From: Catenaria anguillulae PL171
Taxonomy: Eukaryota > Blastocladiomycota > Blastocladiomycetes > Blastocladiales > Catenariaceae
Assembly (NCBI GenBank): GCA_002102555.1
Contig: MCFL01000014.1
Span: 62,001 to 126,000, forward strand
Length of the DNA stretch: 64,000 nucleotides
Direction: 5' to 3'
The translations under genes and the position numbers were made by a program. Shown here piece by piece: positions 1 to 10,825 of the stretch (positions are counted from its first letter, which is position 1; every line of letters begins with the position of its first letter). The notes beneath the pieces were generated by a model, which was given only the letters and a program-made list of their open reading frames with translations, had not been told where the DNA came from and did not search any database.

Positions 1-159
1 AAACATGGATCAGTGCGCACAGTTGTTGCTCTGGTTCAACAGCTCGAGATTGATTTGTTCGCAGGAATGTTGGCCGTCAAGGCGTCGCAATCCCTGTTGC
101 ATTGACGCCGAGCGTGAGAATCGCATTGAGGCCAAACAGAAACGTCCACTGCATTGAAA

Positions 160-1277
160 ATGAATTCAAACTCGCTGCAATCGTTCGGACTCATGAATCA
201 CGAGTCTCTGCTGGACTCGAAGGCGGAAAATGCGAGCCGTGACTCATTCGTCACTCCATTCCCAGAGCCCTTACCCCCTGGTCCGCAAGAGAGACGGCCA
301 GGGTCTCGGTTGGAGACGCATCAATTGATTCGAAATCAATCTCCCGCCACGACCGATACGACAAGTCCGCGCCCGCCACCACACCTCGTGACGCTCATAA
401 GTCGCGCGCGCCGCGTCACAGACGAGCTGACCATGCTCATAGCCAAGCAAGAAGAATCGGCTGCCAAACTGATGGATCCATCTGCCGGCTCCAATCCATC
501 TACTCCCTCTTACATACTGTCCAGAACACGAGCATCGACATGCGACGGCACCGTTGTCACGCACTCGTCGTCGACCGTGACGTCCCGACAAGCCGCGCTC
601 GCAGACTGGATGTCGACCCAGCTTGCCATCAACAAGCACCACTCGTCATTGACGATTGCCAACACCATGGCGATTCTTGGGTCGCGCATGCAAGCGGCCA
701 AGCTGACGCGCGCACTCGATGCGTCTAGGGAAATGGTGACTGGATTGCAGTCGCAGTTGCGCGAGCTCGAGTCGCAGTTGCAGGCAACCAGCGGCGAGGT
801 GGCTCAGACACAAGAGCACAATGCAAGGCTCAAGTCGCGTGTCGAGGAGTTGCAAAAGACGTGCGATGAGGCCATTGAGCATGTGCGTTGTTGTTGCTTT
901 CCTCGTCTTACAAGTGAGTGGACTCGGAATGGGAAGGATTGATTCTGCACAATTCACCAGTACAATCGCGAGTCTGCCATGCATCGGTCGCTCCTTACCC
1001 AGCATTCGGCAGCCATTCCATGCTTCAAAAACATCGCATCAGCAGCCAAACGCTTGCCTCATCGATCGTGTTCTTGGTGTGCTATCTGCTCACTGGGCTG
1101 GCGAATCCCGTCATGCGGCTGCCGCTGAGGCTGGCCAGCATGTCCAGAAGGAGGCAACGGTGGAGCGTGTTTGTGATGCGAGTCGCGGTGGCGGTTGCAG
1201 CTGTCGTTCAGGTGAAAGGGACCGTGGGTGGGATCGTGGATTGGCTGGTGGGGATGGTGGGAGGGACTCGGGAATAA
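160..1277 (+). CDS. Tail-anchored coiled-coil protein, unknown function
   Basis: The first exon (160-882, 241 codons) begins with an ATG shortly after an in-frame alternative start. It has a Ser/Pro-rich low-complexity half and ends in a heptad-rich coiled coil (around residues 185-240, e.g. LQSQLRELESQLQ). A GT-AG intron fits 883-960 (donor GTGCGT, acceptor CACCAG), phase 0. The second exon continues with SAMHRSLLTQ and, after one probable frame break near 1020, gives a hydrophobic stretch (SSIVFLVCYLLTGL) and a short basic/hydrophobic tail ending at 1277. A C-terminal membrane anchor behind a coiled coil resembles golgins or other organelle tethers, but I recognise no family. The gene is convergent with the TMEM70-like gene. 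The reading of exon 2 is uncertain. Confidence 0.55.
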
Positions 1278-1414
1278 TGCATGCATGGAATCAACATACA
1301 CATGTACAATTTCGCGGAAATCTATTTCTTCGGCTCGCCCGTTCAATAGTGACAATAATCCGTCCAAACGCCCACACCGGATCACGCAACGTCCAAAAGA
1401 TAACACGCAGGTGG

Positions 1415-2449
1415 TCATTGGGTTTTTGGCGGCCTGCCAACCACGGGCGGTGGGGACATGCCCTTGAGCTTTGTCAACAGTTGCTCGCTCGTCAAGTCGG
1501 ACATTGTCAGCAGCCGGTATTTGGAGGCAATGTACTGCAAACACCCGCGCATTTCGGGCGACATGCCAGACTTGCGCAGCAGGATCATAAACTTGGATGC
1601 GGTATCGGGCGGGTTGGCGCTCGGGTCACGCAATTCCCAAGTGATTGTGGATTTGGTCGAGTAGGCAAGTTCCGACATGCGCACGGTGGTGTATCTGCGA
1701 GTGTTCAAGAGGGTCAACGTCTCGATGGCAAGAGTTGTGTCGTCGGTGATCGCCGACGGCTGCTGAGTTGATGGTTGGTCTGCTTGAAGCGAGCTCGAGC
1801 TGGAAGGAGGGGGAATGAGGAAGATGCGAGTGACGTAGGGAGACAGGAACTTGTGTGCGGCCAATGTGGACAAGGTCGAGAACAAGGTCACTGAAGAATG
1901 TTGGCAGCATGCAAAGGGCAGTTTTGTGAGTGAACATGAAGTAAAAGAGCCAGTCACTGCGTTAACGTACCACTGCCCATGAGAGTTGGGCTCAACATGA
2001 CTGCGGCCACGGCGTTGGATTGCATGAGCGCCGAATCGACAAAGAACATGGACAAGGGCATGCCAATGAGAGACAACCCCAGCGACGACACCGAAAAGAA
2101 CTTGAGGACTTTGACCGCATTGTTCATTGCGCCGCGGTAGATTGGGATTGGGACGATGGATTCGTCCTCCACCGAGGGCAGATGAGCCTCTGCGCTGCTG
2201 AGGGGGAAGGAGCGTCACCGGGAAACGTGGCCGATGTGGATGCATAGGAGCGTCGGTTCTGACGGAGGCGCAAGAGGCGCACGCGGTACTTGTGGATGGA
2301 CCGCGGCGGCAAGAGTGTGGGCAAGTGCGAGACGATAGGGCGCGAGACGACAATGGGAACTTGGAGATGGGACAGCAAGCGACGGCGCAGGCCGAGGCTG
2401 TGCTGCCTGACGGGAACGAGACTTGCAGATGACGGCGCGTGAAGTACAT
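1415..2449 (-). CDS. TMEM70/TMEM186-like mitochondrial membrane protein
   Basis: The core reads IPIYRGAMNNAVKVLKFFSV, a hydrophobic hairpin, then an intron at 1970-1891 (80 nt, phase 1), then VTLFSTLSTLAAHKFLSPYV and a beta-rich tail (RYTTVRMSELAYSTKSTITW). This is the layout of the TMEM70 family: a short matrix segment, two close transmembrane helices and a C-terminal domain. TMEM70 proteins sit in the mitochondrial inner membrane and help assemble ATP synthase and complex I. The N-terminus is rich in Arg/Ser with no acidic residues, as expected of a mitochondrial presequence, and an ATG lies at 2449. The reading frame changes at least once between 2449 and 2172, so the exact N-terminus is unresolved. 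The gene is divergent from the COX7C/Cox8 gene 352 bp away. Family call fairly sure; exact paralogue not. Confidence 0.65.
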   Translation of the reverse strand: MYFTRRHLQVSFPSGSTASACAVACCPISKFPLSSRALSSRTCPHSCRRGPSTSTACASCASVRTDAPMHPHRPRFPVTLLPPQQRRGSSALGGGRIHRPNPNLPRRNEQCGQSPQVLFGVVAGVVSHWHALVHVLCRFGAHAIQRRGRSHVEPNSHGQWYVNAVTGSFTSCSLTKLPFACCQHSSVTLFSTLSTLAAHKFLSPYVTRIFLIPPPSSSSSLQADQPSTQQPSAITDDTTLAIETLTLLNTRRYTTVRMSELAYSTKSTITWELRDPSANPPDTASKFMILLRKSGMSPEMRGCLQYIASKYRLLTMSDLTSEQLLTKLKGMSPPPVVGRPPKTQ

Positions 2450-2801
2450 TGTGTTAATCCTGTTTGTTGGTGTGGCAATCATGCTCATCCGTAGTCCAAC
2501 CGCGAGCGTGTAAATGTTCTCATGTCATATCATGTCGAGCCAGTTGACAGTGATGTGAGCGAAGTGGTGATGAGTGGTCTGCCGATCCGTCGATGACCAT
2601 CGTCGCAAGTCCTCCGATCGATTGAGTTGCGTCAACCACTTTCCATCGATTGGTATCGGCATTTGGCCGTCCGTCATTCGCCGATGCTCTGCAGAGTGCC
2701 CACTCGTTGTCATATTGACCTCGCCCAACGGTTTTGACCTTCAGCACACGCCGACCAGCGCTACGCCAGCAACAGCAGCAGCAACAGCAACAAAATCCAC
2801 C

Positions 2802-3029
2802 ATGATCTCTGCCCTCCGCACCTCTGCCCTCCGTGCCCGCTCTGCTGCCGGCTCTGCCCAGCTCACCCGCGGCGGCTTCAACCCCTCCAACGACGGCTAC
2901 GGCCACTTGCCCTTCAAGATCTCCAACAAGGTTGGCTTTGCCATCAAGTTGACCCTCTACACCGGCATCGGTTTTGCCGCCCCCTTCCTGCACGCCTACT
3001 TCCAGCTCAAGAAGGGCGGTACCATCTAA
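2802..3029 (+). CDS. COX8: Cytochrome c oxidase subunit COX7C/Cox8
   Basis: A 75-residue protein starting at an ATG in good context (CCACCATGA). The first 20 residues form an Arg/Ser/Ala-rich presequence (MISALRTSALRARSAAGS). The mature part has the subunit signature: LPFKISNKVGFAIK, a single membrane helix (LTLYTGIGFAAPFLHAYF) and a basic end (QLKKGG). Mammalian COX7C and yeast Cox8 have the same single-helix plan and similar length. The product belongs to complex IV in the inner mitochondrial membrane. No intron is seen. A (CAG)n-like tract (AACAGCAGCAGCAACAGC) lies directly upstream in the 5' leader. The overlapping longer ORFs on both strands are shadows. Confidence 0.9.
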   Translation: MISALRTSALRARSAAGSAQLTRGGFNPSNDGYGHLPFKISNKVGFAIKLTLYTGIGFAAPFLHAYFQLKKGGTI

Positions 3030-3832
3030 GCCCTCGCTTCCGGGCTGGCTTGTGTGTCGAGCCAAGTTTGTTCTGTTCGCTTGCCAATGTATGCTTGTGT
3101 TTCATGACATTGCTTGGTCACCTACCTTGGATTCATCTCACGTCATATTCATCAATTCGAATTCCATTCAGTGTTGCTCTTGTTAGATTCTACGATTCTT
3201 TTTTCTCAACCCAACCGCCCCTCGCCATCCACCGTCGGTCGGCCCTTCCCTCTTCACTTGATGCCGCTGCGGCCCCGGTCTTCCCATTGTCAATACCTCC
3301 CCATGTGTTCCGAGCACCAAACGTCCAACTAGTCCACTGCTTTCCTCGTTGCTGTTTCTTTTGATGTTATTTTTTGCCAAAAAATACATCCCACCCTTTC
3401 GTCAGTCTGCTCTTGCGCTTCGACCCTGGTCGTCGTCAATCGCTGCTCATGTCATTGAAATGTGGAATACATCTCTTTCCCAAGTCTCAACCTGCATGAC
3501 CGCACCTTTGCTCAAACACTCGGGCTTCAGACGACCACCTCGATGAACTTGCCGTACATGAGGCTCAACGGCGTTCGAATGTCATCAAGCACATTTCCGT
3601 TCGTGAGGTGTGACATGACTTCCCCAAATTCTTCCAAACATTTAAAGGGAAACACTTGAAAAAAGTACATTTGAACAAGCAAACCTAAACCTTACCGGTC
3701 TACCTCCGCCGACAACAGACGACACGGACAAGTGCGGCAATATGGCGCCCCTCGCCTTCAACGCTGCTGCAACCGACGCAACCGACCGGTCGCCACCACA
3801 TGCCGCCGAACCATGATGATGCTGATTGCCCA
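3030..3832. other. Intergenic, COX8 to ATAT1 3' ends
   Basis: About 800 bases between two convergent 3' ends. They are rich in T and pyrimidine runs (for example around 3350-3375), fitting 3' UTR sequence. I see no gene, repeat or RNA structure. Confidence 0.5.
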
Positions 3833-5038
3833 TCATGCCAAGCGCCAACCGCGTTGTCGGATGCGCGTGGGAACGCATGCTGGCTCGAAATGCGACCAGC
3901 GGCTCAATACTGGATGTTGCTGATGGCCGTGAGCGTTGTGTACTCGAGTCCACGGGTAAGTGAGGCGATAGTGGGATTGGTGTTGCATCGGCCTTGGCAC
4001 ATTCGGTGCTGGGGGCGGGGCAGACGCGGACTCGGCTGTTGCAGCGTGCCAAGGACTCGTTGCCGAGCTTGGCCAGTGCAGACATGCTCGTGTAAGCTCG
4101 CCCATGGACGAAGACGAAGCAGAAGAGGGCGTGGACGGATGATGCCATGAACTGCCACTGGACGCTGATGAATGTGTCCTGCGAAGGTCTGGTAGCTTTG
4201 CGGTTGCCACGCTCGGCAACGTGGTCGGGAGCAGTGGCGGCAGCTTTTGAGCACAGACCGCGGAACGTGGACTATGTGGAGTCGGCGACTGAAGATTCCC
4301 GACCGATTTCACACTCGGAGCCAACGCATCTGGTACCTCTTGGGACGGCCTCGAAAAGACCATGTAATTGTTGGGTTGCGGCAATCCCTCGACCAGTGCA
4401 TAATGCCTTTGCAAAAACGCAACCATCTTTGGCGACGGCCGGTCGTACGCCAGCTCGCACGGATCCACGACACCTTCGCCGCGCAGCATGTGCTCAAACA
4501 GCTGGCGGCCGTATCCTTTGCGCTGCGACGACTCGCTCACGTAAAAGTCGAGCACGCAAAGCGGGTGGCATTCGTGCAAGTGACCTGACGCGTTGTTGAG
4601 GTAGAGTTTCTTGTGCCCGACTTTGAGCAGACCAACGAGCTGATGGCAGGCAGGCGGCAACGTTGACCTTTGCTCTGGACTGGACGGCTTGGTGGAAGCA
4701 ACGAGAAGGTAAAGACGGTGGTCAGAATCCATGAAGCGCTTGTAGCTGGTGATGGGCATGCGCAGGCCTTGCGCGCGGGCTGACGCGCGGCCCAGACCAT
4801 TGAGTGCGTCGGCGAGCTGGCTTTTCTGATGGCCACGAATCATTTGAGCGCGTCAGTATGAAAAATGTGTGTCGGTAGAAGAGATGGACATGACGTACAA
4901 CTGCCGGTCCTCGTGTGAATGCGGATTTAGTCGGTTCAACACGTCGAGGGGATTCAGAACGACCACGTCGGTGGATGCATGGTCGGACGACCTTGCAGCG
5001 TCAAAGAAGCGCAAATACAACTCTTCGGATAGATCCAT
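3833..5038 (-). CDS. ATAT1: Alpha-tubulin N-acetyltransferase (ATAT1/MEC-17)
   Basis: The enzyme acetylates Lys40 of alpha-tubulin in the lumen of axonemal and other stable microtubules. Exon 1 starts at the ATG at 5038 (MDLSEELYLRFFDAARSS). A donor GTACGT at about 4899 begins a short intron, and the second exon carries the diagnostic core: LGRASARAQGL, LLKVGHKKLYL, PLCVLDFYVSESSQRKGYGR, QLFEHMLRGEG, LAYDRPSPKMVAFLQRHY and PQPNNYMVFSRP. The GNAT acetyl-CoA loop (QRKGYG), the conserved Cys of PLCVLDFY and the catalytic Asp of DRPS are all present. The tail after about residue 200 is Ser/Pro-rich and low in complexity, as usual in this family; its last 100 residues may be misread through an intron or frame break. 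The gene is normally found only in organisms that build cilia or flagella, so it marks a zoosporic fungus. Confidence 0.92.
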
Positions 5039-5843
5039 GCCGAAGATACCGCAGATGTCGGGTTGCTTTCGCGCAGTAAGGACACGCCACTGGACGGATT
5101 GGATGAGCGTCTTGGGCCGTTACTTTCGATTGGGCAGAGACCTGGAAGAATGGGCATGGTGTACAATGCGAAATACAGTACAGAGTTCGAGTACACAGAT
5201 ACGTTCTATGTGTGAGAGACGGGGACAACACTCGAGCAGAACCAGGATACCAGTGAACGGACCGCTTGAGAAGCATCAGCCCACTCACATTGGGTTTAGC
5301 AGCCACGCTCTCAAGAATCAACTGTGGCTGGCGCGTCGAACGACTGGGATGTCCGAAAAGCACAAACTTGTAGGTCCTGGACGGTCGGCGACTCTTGGTT
5401 TTGCTGCCATTCACAGTTGAACTGGTCCGGCGAGCGACGTGGGTCGTTAACCGGTTCAAGCAAACTGCTGAATGGCGATTGTAAATGCTGCAAATGGAAT
5501 GCAATTGCAAACAATTACATGGCACAAAATGATGAGCATCTGTACATGATCATGTCATGGTGAAGAGGAGAGGCAACACTTGACGCCACCAGTCCCTGGC
5601 CTGGCGTCACTGCGAACAGCGCCGCAACAGGGGGGGGGGGGTGGTGGTGCAAACAATTTGAGCGAACCAGCGAGAAACGCGACGAAAAATGAGATCGGAG
5701 GACCTGCAACGCGTTTCTCGTCCAACCGCAGCAATATTAATCAATCAAGCTGCTCCCAACTCTTCAATGCATCATGTATGACACGATGAAACACAGAGCA
5801 ATAGTTTCCTAAATAACTCTTCTGTTTTTTTTTACATGTGAAC
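5039..5843. other. Divergent intergenic region with poly-G tract
   Basis: About 800 bases between the divergent starts of ATAT1 and the LRR gene. The region contains a run of 12 G at about 5630-5641 followed by GTGGTGG, and an A/T-rich stretch near 5800-5835 just upstream of the LRR start, with a T run. No coding signal is convincing on either strand. Confidence 0.5.
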
Positions 5844-8269
5844 ATGGACGCTGGTCCATCTGTACCCATGTCCACTACCGGAGAGGGAGCGAGCAGTTCC
5901 ACCAGCCAGCCCGTGTCACAATCAGCGGCAGAGCTTCCATCAGATTTAGCCTCTCTGTCCGTGGCACCGTCGACAGGAACCGAACTCGAACGAGACTTGC
6001 CAATAGGCGCTTCTCAACACTCAACCACCAGTCGTCGTGTCACTTTTCGCGTTGCCGATGACAGACGTCTTCGGCCATTATCACCTCTCTCAGCACCAGT
6101 TCTCATTGGGAACGACGAGCACCCGAGTGACGAACGAGGCGCATACCAGTCTTCACATGCACAAGTACATGATTCCAGATTAAGCATTCGGAGTAGTCGA
6201 ACAATTCGCGAGTCTGTCGACCATTTCGCTTCATCCAGCGCCGTTTCCACATTGCAGATTGGGACCACAAGTGGAGGCGTTCAATCTTCGTCACAGAGCG
6301 CATCCAATGGACCATCAAACACAACGCGGCGATCAACATCTGGTGTCTCTGCGTCGTCTGCATCCTCGGGTGCCTCTTTGCGTCTGGACTATTCTGCACG
6401 GGATCTAACTGTGGTTCCATCCGAATTCGCGGCACACAAGCAAGCGTCGAGGGTCAAAGCGGTCGACTTGTCGCGGAATCGTATGGAAATCATCTTGCTG
6501 TGATCCAAGCGCACTTTATTGGAAACACTGACATCACGATTTCTCACTTCAGACTTGTCCACGATCCCACCCACAACATTTGACCGTTTCACCCACCTTC
6601 GCCGCCTCAACCTCACTCGCAATCGACTCGAATCGCTTTCAACGTCCGCCTTCACATCATCGTATACTCTCGCGTGGCTGGATATTAGCAACAATCCAAC
6701 GCTGACAAGTATCGATCCTAACCTCCTCATTGGACTACGCGCACTTCGACATTTGAGTGTTGCCAACTGCGGTTTGCTCGAGATTCCAGTCACAATTGGC
6801 TACTTAGTCCACTTGACGCAGCTGTCTGCCTTTGGAAATCGACTCGAGACGATTCCAAAGGAAGTTGGCGAGCTGCGACAGTTGACGCGATTGGATTTGA
6901 GTGGCAACCGAATAGCGAGGTTACCCAGCGAGGTATGTTTCGATTGCAGGTGCCGTACGTGGCATTGATTGTCCTGACTCTCTCTGTGGATCTTTCAGAT
7001 TGGACAGCTTCCCGCTTTGGAATGGCTCAACCTTAAGTTCGTTTGCAGCTCGCAATCATTATCTTGCTGTTTATCGAACTCGGTCTGATTTGTTTGGAAC
7101 CACCATTCTCTCAGCGAAAATCAACTTCAATGGCTACCCGACGAATTGGATCGGCTCACCAACCTCCGTGAGCTCGGAATCGCGTCCAACCGGCTCGATT
7201 ACATTCCCGACCTGTCGTCTCTCCGAAACCTGGTCCGTTCCCGCCTCAACGAGCTCGGACATATCCCTTCACATTATGCCCATTCACCATCCTTTTTGCG
7301 GAACAGACATCGCTCATCGTATACCGCAACCGCCTCACGACTCTGCCCAACACCCTTGCGACACTCACATCCCTCGGCCACCTCGACCTCTCCCGCAACC
7401 ACCTAACCCACCTGCCTCCTGCGCTTTTTGCCATGCCCAACCTGCGCCGCCTCTTCCTGCAAGGCAACCGACTGACATCGCTGCCAGGCCGCTTTCGATT
7501 CTCGCACAAGTCCTCTTCCCCTCCACCACCCTCGCTCATTCCATCCAGCCATTCCGCAACCACCGCCTCGGTCTCCCTTGCCCTCGCGCACCTCGATCTT
7601 TCCAACAACCAACTCACATGCCTGCCGTGGCCGCTACTGGCTCGCCCGCTCAAATCCCTTCGCATGTACGGCAACCCGTTGCTCGCTGCGCCGCCCGGCG
7701 CACCCGCCACTCTGGCCCCCATTGTACTTGCACGCGCGCAACCGACGCAGCGGCCGCCCAGGCTTGTCACGCTAGCGCTCAATGCCGTGCTGGCGTCCCA
7801 GCCCATGTTTCGTGCGGCACGCGCGCTGAATGCCGAGGGCCATGTCGCGGGACAGGTATCGGTGCGCGTATTTGGCATGTTGCGCGGAGATGGCGTGGAT
7901 GGAGTTGGAGGCAATGGCGCGGGCGCATGGGTCCCGCATCGGAGGTGTGATTGGTGTTTGCGGTTGTACGTGACGGATCGGGACGTGGGCGAGATGGCTG
8001 CGAGTGAGGAGGATGTCGAAGGCGGCGATGTGGCTGGCAACGAAACTGACAGAGTGGATTCGACACCGCAATCGGGGCAGGGGGCAGAGCATGTGCAAGT
8101 GCATTCGCAAGCGTGGTATACGGTCGTGCTGCTGTGTCCTAGGGTGTTGCCGGATCATCGAGATGTACCGTGCGAGTATTCGTTTTGTTCGCGAGCGTGT
8201 TGGGTGGAGTGGAAGCCGACAACGGCGGTTGCTGAGGTCAGCGGGTTTGGAGCAGTCGGGACAATGTGA
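5844..8269 (+). CDS. Leucine-rich repeat protein with C-terminal Cys-rich module
   Basis: Five exons join cleanly: 5844-6480, 6553-6932, 6999-7036, 7115-7232 and 7307-8269, giving 711 residues. All four introns (66-78 nt) are GT-AG, and each splice restores an LRR, e.g. VDLSRN|HLSTIPPTTF, LNLN|ENQLQWLPDELD and LRNL|TSLIVYRNRLTTLP. Residues 1-190 are Ser/Thr-rich and disordered. About ten LRRs of the SHOC2/Ras-suppressor type (LxxLxLxxNxLxxLP) follow. The C-terminal 180 residues hold RRCDWCLRLYV and, further on, CEYSFCSRACW, a C-x2-C ... C-x4-C-x3-C set that could bind zinc. I recognise no orthologue for this LRR plus Cys-module arrangement. It is one of the few long genes here with no frame break. 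Confidence 0.85.
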
Positions 8270-8846
8270 TGTGATGTGTACCATCAACAAAATCAATCAG
8301 CTTGTCCTGTATCGCCTGAATGTGGCCAGGGCGGTGCACAGGTTTAGCATAGAGCGGCAGATGTGGATGGATCATTGGACCAAACAGATCGCCAACAATT
8401 GCCAATAGCAATCGAGCCTGGGTTGCCTGCGTCGGTTTCGCAGTGCAACTCCATTCAAGCTACGAGCTGATACAATGTAACCCGCTTGAAATATACTGAT
8501 GGATAGTAGCATATCATGAATGCAGGCAAAGAAGCGACCTTGACCTCGCCCATCTCATGCAAGTCCACGCCCAACGGTTTCGCTGGGACAAGCACATGTC
8601 CAAATGCACACACGGCCGGCCGTCGCCTACTTCCCTTCCTTGCACTTACAGTCACGGTGGATTGTACCGAGCTTCAGGCACTCAAACAGAAAACATGGAG
8701 ACCCTCCAAGAAACGAAAGCAAGAAAGCAGGGCATGTGCGCCCTGACCAAAGGAATATGTAACAAATGTGGACAGCAATGATAAGTCTCAGACTCGCACA
8801 CATACGCAATCACGGCAACACATGCGAAAACGCGACGACAAAACGC
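8270..8846. other. Intergenic, LRR gene to peroxidase 3' ends
   Basis: About 580 bases between convergent genes. Both strands lack a coding pattern, and the only ORFs are short and unsupported. It presumably holds the two 3' UTRs. Confidence 0.5.
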
Positions 8847-9876
8847 TTACAGCTTGGTCTTTGCGCGCTTGACGCCGAGCTCGAGCAACTTGCCAAAAGC
8901 GGCAGCGAAATCGGCATAGAACACATTCTTGTCCTTGGCATACAGCTCCACGTATTGCTTGAACTGGTCGTCAAAGACAAAGGCCATTTCCGCGGGCAGC
9001 ATCATGATCTCGTCGTCCTCGTCCACAAATTGCTTATTGCCGTTGGCGAGCGTCTTGGGCACCCACTTTGTGTTGAGCAAAAGCTTGAAGTATTGGTTCG
9101 AGAAGCGGGTCGGGGTGTAGGTCCTGCGGTAAGGAATGGACAAGCATATGAAAAAACGCGTGAGAAACGTGAATAGAGTGCAGCGAATATTGCTTGCGGA
9201 TTGAAGAACGCACCATGGGCCTTCAAAGCCGGAGCGGTCAGAGTGGCAGCGGCCAATGGAGTGGGCGCCGAGGAGCGCGACGATTTCACGGTCGTTGAAG
9301 CCCATGCGGTAAAACACGTCGCGGACGTGCGAGGCACCTTGAGCGGCATCGGGAAGGCGACCGTTGGGAGGAATATCCTTGGCGGAAACCGTCTTCTCGT
9401 CCTTGTCGGTGCGGCCTACGATTGACATGAGGTCAGATTGCGCATAAAGTGGAGCGTCAGAGTTTTGGATCGTACCAGGGGTCCAAGGGACCTTGGGCCC
9501 GCCCATGGCCTCGACGGCGGTGACACCGCCAAGGTCCACAGGTCGGCATACGAGATCCAAGGGTGCTTTGCCTTGATGGGCTCAAGGAAGGCGCGTGCGT
9601 GCTCGAGACCAGCATTAGCGCCGTCCGACTTTTCCGGGTTGAAGCGCATGGTGGCGCCGTCGGATCCACCCGTCTTAGTCTTGCGGTCGTACGTGCCGGC
9701 AGCGTGCCAGGCAAGGCGCACGAGCACGGGGCCGATCGAGCCGTCGTCGTAGCCCGGGCGGTCAAGGATGGCGGCAATGTCTTTGGCGACACGCTCGTAG
9801 TCGGCGGCGGTGCGTTGTGGGCCATGGTGTTTGTACGTAGCAAAGGGTGGACAGTCTGTGCTTGTTTCGCGGGAGA
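8847..9876 (-). CDS. Class I haem peroxidase (cytochrome c / ascorbate peroxidase type)
   Basis: The gene reads from about 9860 to a TAA at 8847, with introns at 9475-9416 (60 nt) and 9213-9124 (90 nt). The joined protein shows the class I core in order: [13 protein letters not shown] (distal Arg, Trp and His), [47 protein letters not shown] (proximal His) and [15 protein letters not shown] (the Trp under the haem). [13 protein letters not shown] then replaces the usual LPTD-type segment. The His and Trp positions fit both CcP and APX; SGFEGPW-T is APX-like. It reduces H2O2, probably with cytochrome c as donor. The 5' end is unresolved: the frame continues upstream through [20 protein letters not shown] without an ATG, so a small upstream exon, perhaps a mitochondrial presequence, is likely. 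Confidence 0.85.
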
Positions 9877-10192
9877 CCAGAAGAAGCTCAGCGGGTTCTC
9901 ATGCGCTTTTGAAGGAAAGCTTAACCACGGCAGTCTGTCGTGTGATTTTTTTTTTTGTCGTTACTGCACAGTCCACTTTGGATCGTCAGATCGGCTTTAG
10001 CCGTGATCGGTATGACATCACTCACCCAGCCGCCATGGCACTCCGATCGGCCTTGGTCCTCACGGCAGTGATCTTCAGAACAGAGTCTTCTGCACGCAGT
10101 CACACGAAGGTGTATGTACATGTGGGCCTAGCTCCAATATCCAATGCATGACCATAGCTTGAAAATTCGACATTTACAGCCCGAGCAAAATC

Positions 10193-10825
10193 ATGAATCA
10201 GCCCGACCGCAGTGAAGCCATCCTCTTGCCCATGGGCACCCGCAAGTCCGTTGGCCCCATGATTTGATCCTGCCCGACCACCAGTCCACCATCTGATTCG
10301 CTCTTGTCTCTCTCTCTGCAGGCTCACCGTCACCGAAGATACCCGTCTACCAAACGCCATTGAAGTTCGCATCGAGCGCGAGGACCATACCATTGCCGGA
10401 CTCATCAAATCGTTCGCACCGTTCAAATCATTTCCGCTTCATACCCCCTGTCTTGTCTCATCATAATCCTCCCACTCGACAACCCATTGTTAGCCAATTG
10501 CTCAAGGACGAGCGCATCCTGTTTGCCGGCTACAAACATCCTCATCCGCTCGAGCACCACATCATCTTCAAGATCCAATCCATTCCTGGAGTACAACCCG
10601 TCGAAGTTCTCAAGACAGCGCTCAACTCGCTCATCCTGGAATTCAGTACCATCAAGGCCCAGTTCATGGTGCGTATCATCTACCCTTCTTCCCGTCACCA
10701 ATCCACGCTCGCCCATGTGCTTGATAGTGGCCTGACACTGGCTGTATTAGGAGGAAATGCGTCGCGCACAAGAGGCTGCAAAATCAGCGCAAACAATGAA
10801 TGCGGGTCACGACAATGATTACTGA
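10193..10825 (+). CDS. RPB11: RNA polymerase II subunit RPB11
   Basis: Four exons join without error: 10193-10245, 10322-10411, 10494-10668 and 10751-10825, giving 130 residues. Introns are 76, 82 and 82 nt, all GT-AG. The protein begins MNQPDRSEAILLPMGTRK and carries the alpha-like dimerisation motif of RPB11/RPC19/RpoA (IEREDHTIAGLIKSQLLKD). LFAGYKHPHPLEHHIIFKIQ follows, very close to POLR2J, then a helix and the acidic end GHDNDY. RPB11 pairs with RPB3 in the Pol II assembly platform. The length is slightly above the usual 115-120 residues. The gene is divergent from the peroxidase. Confidence 0.95.

Noticed and set aside
2520-3065. 181-codon minus-strand ORF over COX8
   Set aside because: It is antisense to COX8 and its Cys run comes from the CAG-like leader repeat.
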